Source of the DNA: Bacteroides sp.
GTDB taxonomy: Bacteria > Bacteroidota > Bacteroidia > Bacteroidales > Bacteroidaceae
NCBI GenBank assembly: GCA_030151845.1
Contig: JASLCM010000027.1
Coordinates: 1-10,356, forward strand
Length of the DNA stretch: 10,356 nt
Direction: 5' to 3'
This document shows positions 1 through 6,315 of this stretch, in pieces. The notes beneath the pieces were generated by a model. That model did not search any database, was not told the origin of the DNA, and saw nothing but the letters and a program-made list of their open reading frames with translations. How positions within the stretch are numbered: position 1 is the first letter of the stretch; each line of letters begins with the position of its first letter. The translations under genes were made by a program, and so were the position numbers.

Positions 1-525
1 TATTACGTCTCCTTATTAACAAGAATCAACTTCAAGAAACACTTCATTCAACCTTCGTTATCGTACAACATCAATAAAAGTCAGACTAATTTTGACTATG
101 CTGAAGTACAGAATAACAAAAGTAGAGGCAGCGCTTTAACCCCCAATTATGCCTCAATCAACTCAACCATTCATAGCATTGACCTACCTTTTGTTTATGG
201 GTATAACTTTATTAAAAAGTCTCCGTATCAAATGTGCTTCTTTGTTGGTCCAAAAGTAAGGTATATTTGGAACAGTAAAGCAAAATTTACCTATGAGAAT
301 TTTGGTGGAGCAGCTATAGAAGAGGATTTGCGGCCATTTAACATTGGAGGGGTAATAGGTGTTGGTGTGAGTGTTTCCAACTTTTTCTTTGATTTTACCT
401 ACGAACAAGTATTCAATAACATATCACAATCTGTTTCACTCTTAACAGCAGAAGGAGAGAAAAAACCCATGACATTTAATAGACGCGACAATGTTATTAG
501 TTTCTCTCTCGGAGTATTATTTTAA
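1..525 (+). CDS. Outer-membrane beta-barrel protein, PorT/OMP_b-brl_2-like (5' end outside window)
   Basis: The frame is open from base 1 to the TAA at 523-525, giving 174 residues; the real start lies upstream, and the internal ATG at 232 is not a credible start because homologous-looking barrel sequence precedes it. The visible part alternates short polar turns with amphipathic strands (for example SIDLPFVYGYNF, CFFVGPKVRYIW, FNIGGVIGVGVSVSNFFFDF) and ends in FSLGVLF, an aromatic C-terminal strand typical of proteins inserted by the BAM machinery. The tail RRDNVISFSLG is familiar from small Bacteroidota barrels of the PorT-like type (outer membrane protein beta-barrel domain, Pfam OMP_b-brl_2). 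No specific function is known to me for this member. It lies 41 bp before glyA with no obvious terminator or promoter between them, so the two may be cotranscribed. The family call is by motif recognition, not by search. Confidence 0.75.
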   Translation, partial: YYVSLLTRINFKKHFIQPSLSYNINKSQTNFDYAEVQNNKSRGSALTPNYASINSTIHSIDLPFVYGYNFIKKSPYQMCFFVGPKVRYIWNSKAKFTYENFGGAAIEEDLRPFNIGGVIGVGVSVSNFFFDFTYEQVFNNISQSVSLLTAEGEKKPMTFNRRDNVISFSLGVLF

Positions 526-566
526 TGGTAAGGTAAGCCTTATTACTTTTTATAAAAACAAACATA

Positions 567-1847
567 ATGAAAAGAGACAACGTAATTTTCGACATCATTG
601 AAGAGGAGCATCAACGCCAGCTTAAAGGAATCGAGCTAATAGCCTCTGAAAACTTTGTTAGCCAACAGGTAATGGAAGCTATGGGCTCCTGCTTAACCAA
701 CAAATATGCAGAAGGATACCCCGGAAAACGCTACTATGGTGGTTGTGAGGTAGTAGACAAGAGTGAACAGTTGGCTATCGATCGAGTAAAAAAACTATTT
801 GGTGCAGAGTGGGCCAATGTTCAACCTCATTCGGGTGCACAAGCAAATGCAGCTGTTCTTTTAGCTGTTTTAAAACCTGGAGATAAATTCCTTGGACTTA
901 ATTTAGCTCATGGTGGTCATCTTTCTCACGGTGCAACAGTAAACTCTTCGGGAATACTATACACTCCATGTGAATACAATGTAGATCAAGAGACTGGTTT
1001 AGTCGATTATGATCAAATGGAGGAGGTTGCTTTAAAAGAGCGCCCCAAGCTAATCATTGGAGGAGGTTCTGCCTATTCTAGAGAGTGGGATTACAAACGT
1101 ATGAGAGAGATTGCAGACAAGATTGGTGCATTACTCATGATTGATATGGCTCACCCTGCTGGCTTAATTGCTGCAGGCTTACTAGAAAACCCTCTCAAAC
1201 ATGCACATATAGTAACCTCTACTACGCATAAAACACTTCGCGGACCACGAGGAGGTATTATTTTGCTTGGAAAAGATTTTGAAAATCCTTGGGGATTAAA
1301 AACCCGAAAAGGAAAGGTTAGAATGATGTCTCAGCTACTCGACTCTGCTGTCTTTCCTGGAACACAAGGAGGACCTCTAGAACATGTTATTGCTGCAAAA
1401 GCGGTAGCCTTTGGTGAAGCTCTTGATCCAAGCTTTAAACTTTATCAACAGCAAGTTCAAAAAAATGCAAAGGTCTTGGCTGAAGAGTTAATTAAAAGAG
1501 GCTTTGGAATAACCTCTGGAGGTACAGATAACCACTCTATGTTGGTAGATTTACGTACTAAGTATCCAGATCTAACTGGAAAAGTAGCAGAAAAAGCATT
1601 GGTTAAAGCAGATATTACTGTAAATAAAAACATGGTTCCTTTCGACTCAAGATCGGCTTTCCAAACCTCTGGTATTCGCCTAGGTACTCCTGCTATTACA
1701 ACAAGAGGAGCTAAAGAAGACTTAATGGTAGAGATTGCTGAAATGATTGAAACTGTTTTATCAAATGTTGATTGTGATGAAACAATAGCTCAGGTTAGAA
1801 AACGAGTAAACGAAAGAATGAAAGATTACCCTATCTTTGCCTATTAA
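567..1847 (+). CDS. glyA: Serine hydroxymethyltransferase
   Basis: This cytoplasmic PLP enzyme interconverts serine plus tetrahydrofolate with glycine plus 5,10-methylene-tetrahydrofolate, the main source of one-carbon units. The 426-residue product is full length (E. coli 417). Landmarks in order: IELIASENF at 22-30, the AEGYPGKRYYGGCE block at 48-61, HSGAQANAAV at 88-97, MIDMAHPAGL at 191-200 with Asp193 contacting the PLP ring nitrogen, and STTHKTLRGPRGG at 218-230 where Lys222 is the Schiff-base lysine. TSGIRLGTPA at 368-377 has Arg371, which binds the substrate carboxylate. All expected catalytic residues are present. The ATG at 567 matches the normal family N-terminus (MKRDNVIFDII) and is preceded by A-rich sequence, not a Shine-Dalgarno box, as usual in Bacteroidota. 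I see no consensus promoter in the 41-bp gap upstream. The gene converges on fhs, another folate one-carbon gene. Confidence 0.98.
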   Translation: MKRDNVIFDIIEEEHQRQLKGIELIASENFVSQQVMEAMGSCLTNKYAEGYPGKRYYGGCEVVDKSEQLAIDRVKKLFGAEWANVQPHSGAQANAAVLLAVLKPGDKFLGLNLAHGGHLSHGATVNSSGILYTPCEYNVDQETGLVDYDQMEEVALKERPKLIIGGGSAYSREWDYKRMREIADKIGALLMIDMAHPAGLIAAGLLENPLKHAHIVTSTTHKTLRGPRGGIILLGKDFENPWGLKTRKGKVRMMSQLLDSAVFPGTQGGPLEHVIAAKAVAFGEALDPSFKLYQQQVQKNAKVLAEELIKRGFGITSGGTDNHSMLVDLRTKYPDLTGKVAEKALVKADITVNKNMVPFDSRSAFQTSGIRLGTPAITTRGAKEDLMVEIAEMIETVLSNVDCDETIAQVRKRVNERMKDYPIFAY

Positions 1848-1858
1848 ACCTATTCAAG

Positions 1859-1906
1859 AGTAACAAGGAGGTTGTGTAAAACCAAGGAAGTACACCCAGC
1901 GTTACT
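1859..1906 (+). other. Weak nested inverted repeats in the glyA 3' untranslated region
   Basis: AGTAAC at 1859-1864 can pair with GTTACT at 1901-1906. Inside it GTGTA at 1874-1878 can pair with TACAC at 1891-1895, closing a 12-nt loop. The segment begins just after the glyA stop and leads into the long hairpin at 1916-1961. It may simply be part of the transcript's folded 3' end. The stems are short, so chance is possible. Confidence 0.3.
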
Positions 1907-1915
1907 AACAATTTA

Positions 1916-1961
1916 AGAGAGCCCTATCAGACGCTTAGATAAGTGTTTGGTAGGGCTCTTT
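1916..1961 (+). terminator. Long hairpin downstream of glyA, probable terminator or 3'-end structure
   Basis: Bases 1916-1936 pair with 1941-1961 in a continuous 21-bp helix: 17 Watson-Crick pairs, of which AGAGCCCTA/TAGGGCTCT (1918-1926 with 1951-1959) is the strongest run, plus four G-U wobbles at 1917, 1927, 1930 and 1933. The loop is four nucleotides (AGAT). Only a short CTTTCC follows, so the U-tract is poor and termination may be weak or may rely on the second hairpin at 2086-2125. The wobble pairs fall on the + strand transcript (G-U and U-G); on the opposite strand they become A-C mismatches. The fold therefore favours the glyA transcript. Confidence 0.7.
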
Positions 1962-2085
1962 CCATAGATCAACTTTCAACTTATCAATTCGTATCTACCT
2001 CAATTAAGGTTTGCCGAACACTTTATTATGCGAAAGCAAGCTGAGTATTTTTTATTTATTAAGAGGGAATAGAGACTACTTATAA

Positions 2086-2125
2086 CATAAATAAAGGTTC
2101 AGGAATTCCTGAACCTTTATTTATG
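2086..2125. terminator. Perfect 40-bp palindrome, bidirectional terminator between glyA and fhs
   Basis: The 40 bases are a perfect inverted repeat centred between 2105 and 2106, with no mismatch. The GC-containing core is AGGTTCAGGAATTCCTGAAC followed by CT (2095-2116). It is flanked on both sides by A/T-rich arms that read as TTTATTTATG downstream of the stem in either direction. This is the form of an intrinsic terminator working both ways. It lies 30 bp past the fhs stop and about 240 bp past the glyA stop, where two converging transcripts need separating. Confidence 0.85.
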
Positions 2126-2154
2126 ACTTATTACTAGAGTTTAATAAAATTAAG

Positions 2155-3825
2155 TTAGCTTAATCCTTCAATTTCTCCATTAACTATATCGATATGCATT
2201 GCTTGTGGCTCTTTTGGCAGACCAGGCATGCGTAATATCTGTCCTGCTATTGCTACGATCATCTCAGAGCCACTATTAATTACAAGATCCATGATGTGGA
2301 AATCAAAATCGGTAGGTAATCCATATGCCTTATCATCGGCAGAGAAAGAGTATTGAGTCTTTGCTATACAGACAGGGAAGTTTGTATATCCCATCTCTTC
2401 CAGCTGTTTAACCTTTCGCTGTGCAGCCGCCGATAGAATGACCTGCTTAGCACCATAAATGGTCTTAGCTACTTTAGTTATCTTCTCTTCGATAGAGTCT
2501 TCCAACTCGTAGGTAAATTGCAAGGGTTTTGAAGGCTTACTTTCTATGGTATCAACAACGAGCTGTGCAAGCTCAACGGCCCCCTCTCCCCCTTCAGCAA
2601 AAGGAGAGTTAACAGCAAAGCCAACCCCTAGTTCATCTTCACAATGACTACGAATGGCCTCAATCTCCTCCTCTGTATCGGTATTATATTTGTTGAAAGC
2701 AACGATAACCGTTTGGCCAAATCCTTGTAGGTTCTTAATGTGCTTATCTAAATTGGCAAAACCATCTTTTAAACCTTGAATATTGGGCTTCTTAATCTCC
2801 GAAAGTGAAACTCCACCATGCATTTTTAAACCTTGAGCCGTTGCTACAATTACAGTAAGCTTAGGTTGCAACCCACTTTTTCTACATTTAATATTATAGA
2901 ACTTTTCGGCGCCTAAATCTGCACCAAAACCAGCCTCTGTTATCGTGTAGTCGCTAAAACTCATCGCCATTTTAGTAGCCAAGATAGAGTTACATCCGTG
3001 TGCTATATTGGCAAAGGGTCCGCCATGAATAAATGCAGGTGTATTTTCGGTTGTCTGAACCAGATTAGGATGAATAGCATCTTTTAACAGAACTGCAATA
3101 GCCCCCGCAACTCCAAGATCTTTTACGGTAAAAGGTTTATTGTCGTAAGTTATACCCAATAAGATATTCTCTATTCTACGTCTTAAATCGTCTGTATCTG
3201 TAGCTAAACACAAAATAGCCATGATTTCTGAAGCAGCTGTAATATCAAAACCTGCCTCTTGAGTAATTCCATTAGTTTTAGCTCCTAAACCTACTACAAT
3301 GTTTCGTAAAGAGCGATCATTCACATCAAGAACCCGTTTCCATAAGATATCTTTAAGAGCAAAACCTTTGGAGCGATTTTGGTAAAGATAGTTATCTAAT
3401 AAAGCAGAGATCATGTTATGCGCAGAGGTTATTGCATGGAAGTCTCCTGTAAAGTGAAGATTTATTTTCTCCATAGGAAGAACTTGTGCATATCCTCCTC
3501 CAGCAGCTCCGCCTTTCATTCCAAAACAGGGACCTAATGAGGGCTCACGCAAGGCCACAACAGCCCTCTTCTTAAGCTTGTTTAAACCTAATGCTAAGCC
3601 GATAGAGACTGTGGTTTTCCCTATACCTGCTTTCGTTGCAGTTATCGCTGTAACTAAGATTAGATTACTCTTCTTAGCTTGCTCTTCATTGATTAATGAC
3701 TCTGGAACTTTAGCAATATTACGACCGTAATTCTCGATTTTTTCACAAGGAATGCCTACTTGTTGGGCAACATCGTTGATGTTTTTCAAACGAATACTCC
3801 TAGCAATTTCAATATCTGTTTTCAT
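2155..3825 (-). CDS. fhs: Formate-tetrahydrofolate ligase (10-formyl-THF synthetase)
   Basis: This cytoplasmic enzyme condenses formate, tetrahydrofolate and ATP into 10-formyl-THF. I place the start at the ATG at 3825, giving 556 residues that begin MKTDIEIARS, the usual family N-terminus and length (about 555-560). An in-frame ATG at 3858 would add 11 residues (MKLLKTPLLYS) with no family support. In 556-residue numbering, the ATP-binding loop KAGIGKTT is at 65-72 with Lys70. REPSLGP is at 93-99, the glycine-rich GGAAGGGYAQV at 105-115 and HFTGDFHAIT at 124-133. Further along are FIHGGPFANIAHGCNS and, near the C-terminus, GQILRMPGLP. All the expected blocks are intact. The loop has TKAGIGKTT where many Firmicutes have TPAGEGKTT; I regard this as the Bacteroidales variant. 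The gene is monocistronic as far as can be seen. I found no consensus promoter upstream: the nearest -7-like box (TTTATTTG, 3887-3880) has no -33 partner. Confidence 0.97.
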   Translation of the reverse strand: MKTDIEIARSIRLKNINDVAQQVGIPCEKIENYGRNIAKVPESLINEEQAKKSNLILVTAITATKAGIGKTTVSIGLALGLNKLKKRAVVALREPSLGPCFGMKGGAAGGGYAQVLPMEKINLHFTGDFHAITSAHNMISALLDNYLYQNRSKGFALKDILWKRVLDVNDRSLRNIVVGLGAKTNGITQEAGFDITAASEIMAILCLATDTDDLRRRIENILLGITYDNKPFTVKDLGVAGAIAVLLKDAIHPNLVQTTENTPAFIHGGPFANIAHGCNSILATKMAMSFSDYTITEAGFGADLGAEKFYNIKCRKSGLQPKLTVIVATAQGLKMHGGVSLSEIKKPNIQGLKDGFANLDKHIKNLQGFGQTVIVAFNKYNTDTEEEIEAIRSHCEDELGVGFAVNSPFAEGGEGAVELAQLVVDTIESKPSKPLQFTYELEDSIEEKITKVAKTIYGAKQVILSAAAQRKVKQLEEMGYTNFPVCIAKTQYSFSADDKAYGLPTDFDFHIMDLVINSGSEMIVAIAGQILRMPGLPKEPQAMHIDIVNGEIEGLS

Positions 3826-4127
3826 ACTGTATAATAGAGGGGTTTTCAATAGTTTCACTTACCAAAGTGTGCGAATTTACAAATAAATTAGCACTTATGC
3901 CCGTTCTATTTGGTATTAAAACACCCTACAAGTTAAATTTACAAAAGAAGTAGAGTCAACAAAAAATCTCCCCATAAAGGTTTTAACACCTAACCTTAAT
4001 CTCTTTTTAAACTTTTAAATTAGATCATTACTTCCTAATGACTCCTTAAACATCATCTACATATTAAGCTTTGACAAAAATGAGTACTTACTATTAAAGT
4101 AGATTAACAATTAGAAAGTTAGCTCCC
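3826..4127. other. Divergent A/T-rich intergenic stretch between fhs and the secreted-protein gene
   Basis: About 300 bases with no credible open reading frame and no tRNA, repeat array or known riboswitch that I can recognise. It must hold the fhs promoter on the minus strand. The only partial match is TTTATTTG at 3887-3880, one base from TAnnTTTG, without a -33 TTTG at proper spacing. A weak stem AAGGTT/AACCTT (3977-3982 with 3992-3997) precedes a U-rich run. CATTA/TAATG also occurs around 4026-4040. Both are within what A/T-rich DNA gives by chance. Confidence 0.5.
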
Positions 4128-4159
4128 TTTCTCCTTTAGGAGAAAATAGCTTATCTTTG
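4128..4159 (+). promoter_or_regulatory. Bacteroidota-type promoter with internal palindrome, upstream of the secreted-protein gene
   Basis: TATCTTTG at 4152-4159 is an exact match to the Bacteroides -7 consensus TAnnTTTG. TTTC at 4128-4131 stands 20 bp upstream in the place of the -33 TTTG box (one mismatch). Transcription would start near 4165, leaving a leader of about a dozen bases before the ATG at 4178. The -33 box and spacer are part of a 7-bp inverted repeat, TTTCTCC (4128-4134) and GGAGAAA (4139-4145) with a 4-base gap. That position could suit a repressor or activator site. Confidence 0.6.
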
Positions 4160-4177
4160 TGAAGAGAGCATTTATGT

Positions 4178-4702
4178 ATGAGAAAAGTTTATTTATCCAT
4201 ATTACTCTTTTTTTTCCCCTTCTTTCTGTCGGCACAAGAGCTTAGTCAGAGAGAACTACCTGCTAATGAACCCACTGCAGGCATACAACAGTATGGTGAT
4301 TTTCTACTGGATATGACCTTAATGGCCATAAAGCCAAGTTTGCTATCTCCTACCGATTTCAACCTGTTTGAACTACCTGTTGATTACAACCAAAGAATTT
4401 TCACAGATCAAGCTGCGAGTTATGGGAAAAGCACTCTTTTACTAGGTCCCTCCTCTTATGGATTTGGCTCACCCCTCTACTCTACAGGCATAGAGTCTAT
4501 CTATTCAAGTAGCTTTAAACTCAATGATAAATTAAGGTTAAATACATACGGACAGTATGATGCCTCTGGAAGAAGACGCATAGACCCCTCGGCTTTACCT
4601 TGGGAGCGGAATGATTTTAAAGGAGCCTTTGAGCTCAAGTCTTCTAGTGGATTCGGTGTGCGAATAGAGGTTCAACGAAAGACACCACGCTATCTCTACT
4701 GA
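4178..4702 (+). CDS. Secreted protein of unknown function, Bacteroidota type
   Basis: The 174-residue product starts with a clear Sec signal peptide: Arg2-Lys3, a hydrophobic core at about 4-18 (YLSILLFFFPFF), then LSAQ with likely cleavage near 19-20. There is no lipobox cysteine, and the protein has no cysteine at all, so it is a soluble periplasmic or outer-membrane-associated protein, not a lipoprotein. The second half has alternating, strand-like segments (IESIYSSSFKLNDKLRLNTYGQYD at about 105-128, and FKGAFELKSSSGFGVRIEVQRK at about 147-168) joined by SGRRRIDPSALPWERND. This suggests a small beta-rich fold. I do not recognise the family. It is preceded by its own promoter-like sequence, and the branched element at 4743-4842 follows its stop codon. 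Base composition does not differ obviously from its neighbours. Confidence 0.85.
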   Translation: MRKVYLSILLFFFPFFLSAQELSQRELPANEPTAGIQQYGDFLLDMTLMAIKPSLLSPTDFNLFELPVDYNQRIFTDQAASYGKSTLLLGPSSYGFGSPLYSTGIESIYSSSFKLNDKLRLNTYGQYDASGRRRIDPSALPWERNDFKGAFELKSSSGFGVRIEVQRKTPRYLY

Positions 4703-4742
4703 GGTCTATCCTCTACTACACAAAACCTATTTTTATAAAACA

Positions 4743-4842
4743 TCGCATCATTTGCGAGTGCATTATATGCTGTATGTTTAGGCCCTCTAAACAGACCTAT
4801 ATATAAGGTAGTACAGCATTTCTTTTTTTCTTTTTCTCTTTT
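4743..4842 (+). promoter_or_regulatory. Branched RNA-like structure ending in a U-tract: terminator or leader element before the MATE gene
   Basis: On the + strand a small stem TCGCA/TGCGA (4743-4747 with 4753-4757) precedes an 8-bp outer helix ATGCTGTA/TACAGCAT (4767-4774 with 4812-4819). The outer helix encloses two arms. One is TGTTTAG/CTAAACA (4775-4781 with 4787-4793), with a 5-nt loop. The other is ACCT/AGGT (4795-4798 with 4806-4809), with a 7-nt A/T loop. A pyrimidine tract rich in T runs from 4820 to about 4842. The layout is a three-way junction followed by a terminator-like U-run. It could end the upstream transcript, or serve as an attenuating leader for the MATE gene that starts 53 bp further on. 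It matches no riboswitch class I know. Confidence 0.5.
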
Positions 4843-4895
4843 AATTTTAATAACCTCAGTATAAGTCGTTTTTTACGATTTAATATAGATTTTTT

Positions 4896-6254
4896 ATGCA
4901 AAGTAAAACGATAGATTTTGGAAAGACGAAAGTAAGCCGCCTATTTACCAAACAACTTCTCCCAACCGTATTGGGTATGATTTTCTCTGCTGTTTTTATC
5001 ACTACCGATGGTATTTTTGTTGGTAGAGGAGTTGGTAGCGATGCATTGGCAGCAGTAAATATTGCCTCTCCCCTCTATATTTTCACCACGGGAGTTGGAC
5101 TGATGTTTGGGATGGGTGGAGCTATTCTAGCCTCAATAAACTTATCGAAAGGAAAATATAAGGCAGCTAGTATCAATGCAACTCAAGCAACTGTAGTCTC
5201 TACTATTTTTGTGGCCCTGTTTACGATAGCTGCTATCTCAAAGCCCTACACTACGCTCAAGTTTCTAGGATGTCCGGATGGACTCTATGAACTGGCTGCC
5301 GAATACCTTTTTTGGTATACTCTTTTTTCTGTTGTATTAGCACTAATGAACTCTCTCCCTTTTTTCGTTAGACTGAGTAAGCCTAACGTAGCCATGTGGT
5401 GCCTTATTATAGGAACTACAATAAATATTGTACTGGACTACATCTTTATTTTTATCTTTAAATGGGGACTTTTTGGAGCTGCCATAGCTACAGCGATAGG
5501 TGAAAGTGTTGCTGTAATCATCATGCTCTACTACATGATAAAACGCTCACCACAAGTCAAGCTAAAAAGAATCAAGCTAAAGCTCAAAAGCATAAAATTT
5601 GCTTTGAAAGAGTCCAATCGTGTGATGCAGTTAGGGGTTTCGGCTTTCTTAAGCGAGGTTACTATTGCTTTAATGCTACTAACTGGAAACTATGTTTTTA
5701 AAAATCACTTAGGAACAAACGGTGTAGCAGCATTTAGCATCATTGGTTATCTCTTTCCTATTATCTTTATGGTCTTTAATGCCACCATACAATCGGCACA
5801 GCCCATCATAAGCTACAACTATGGACTAAAGTCCAAGAAAAGGGTGACTGATACCTTCAAACTAGCCTTAGGCACTGCATTAGGCTTTGGTCTCCTATTT
5901 GTTCTTGTCACCTTTCTCTTTGGTGATCAAATCGTCACACTTTTTATAGCAAATACAGCAAGTGATGCTTGGGTATATGCAAGTGAAGGACTTCCACTCT
6001 TTTCGGTAGACTATCTCTTTTTTGCGGTAAACATTGCCGTTATTGGCTTTTACATGAGCATAGGAAACACCAAACGAGCAACACTGTTTACAATCTTACG
6101 AGGGGTAATGCCCATCATCTGTTTTCTTCTTCTACCTCGGTGGTGGGGAGTTGTTGGAATATGGGTAGCAGTTGGTGTTGGTGAAGGTCTTACCACTTTT
6201 GTTATTCTTAGCACCCGACTCCGAGATCGTATCTTTGCTAAAAGATTGAGTTAA
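4896..6254 (+). CDS. MATE family multidrug/cation efflux transporter
   Basis: The 452-residue inner-membrane protein has about 12 membrane segments in two halves, joined by a strongly basic cytoplasmic loop (KRSPQVKLKRIKLKLKSIK, about 216-234). These are the size and layout of MATE exporters, which use Na+ or H+ gradients to expel organic cations and drugs. Family-typical blocks are TTDGIFVGRGVGSDALAAVN (36-55), GAAIATAIGE (194-203), AQPIISYNYG (301-310, the second-half motif) and GIWVAVGVGE (421-430). The overall style is closest to the MepA/DinF-like branch rather than NorM, but substrate cannot be read from sequence. The ATG at 4896 gives a normal N-terminus and follows a T-run, without a Shine-Dalgarno box. 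I see no consensus promoter between the U-tract ending near 4842 and the start codon, so its transcript may pass through the branched element upstream. The gene ends at the shared terminator before cydB. Confidence 0.93.
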   Translation: MQSKTIDFGKTKVSRLFTKQLLPTVLGMIFSAVFITTDGIFVGRGVGSDALAAVNIASPLYIFTTGVGLMFGMGGAILASINLSKGKYKAASINATQATVVSTIFVALFTIAAISKPYTTLKFLGCPDGLYELAAEYLFWYTLFSVVLALMNSLPFFVRLSKPNVAMWCLIIGTTINIVLDYIFIFIFKWGLFGAAIATAIGESVAVIIMLYYMIKRSPQVKLKRIKLKLKSIKFALKESNRVMQLGVSAFLSEVTIALMLLTGNYVFKNHLGTNGVAAFSIIGYLFPIIFMVFNATIQSAQPIISYNYGLKSKKRVTDTFKLALGTALGFGLLFVLVTFLFGDQIVTLFIANTASDAWVYASEGLPLFSVDYLFFAVNIAVIGFYMSIGNTKRATLFTILRGVMPIICFLLLPRWWGVVGIWVAVGVGEGLTTFVILSTRLRDRIFAKRLS

Positions 6255-6264
6255 ATGATATATA

Positions 6265-6294
6265 AAAAGGCGATTCAAGTTTGAATCGCCTTTT
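6265..6294. terminator. Bidirectional terminator between the MATE gene and cydB
   Basis: AAAAGGCGATTCAA at 6265-6278 pairs perfectly with TTGAATCGCCTTTT at 6281-6294, with A/T-rich sequence on both sides (TTTTATATTT on the + strand, TTTTTATAT on the - strand). It lies 10 bp after the MATE stop and 21 bp after the cydB stop. It can end both converging transcripts. Confidence 0.9.
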
Positions 6295-6315
6295 ATATTT
6301 CATCACCCTCAGTAA

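Noticed and set aside
184..408. Open frame of 74 codons on the - strand within the beta-barrel gene
   Set aside because: It runs opposite to a coherent coding frame that ends in a proper barrel C-terminus; the product has no recognisable features.
3826..4177. Possible tetrahydrofolate riboswitch upstream of fhs
   Set aside because: That riboswitch class is known mainly from Firmicutes, and I see no matching conserved fold on the minus strand; only weak A/T-rich stems are present.
4751..4780. TTTG-N18-TATGTTTA as a promoter for the MATE gene
   Set aside because: The spacer is short, the -7 box has a mismatch, and both lie inside the inverted repeats, so the match is more likely incidental. 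It is not fully excluded.
4886..4893. TAGATTTT as a -7 box next to the MATE start
   Set aside because: Transcription would begin after the start codon, so it cannot serve this gene.
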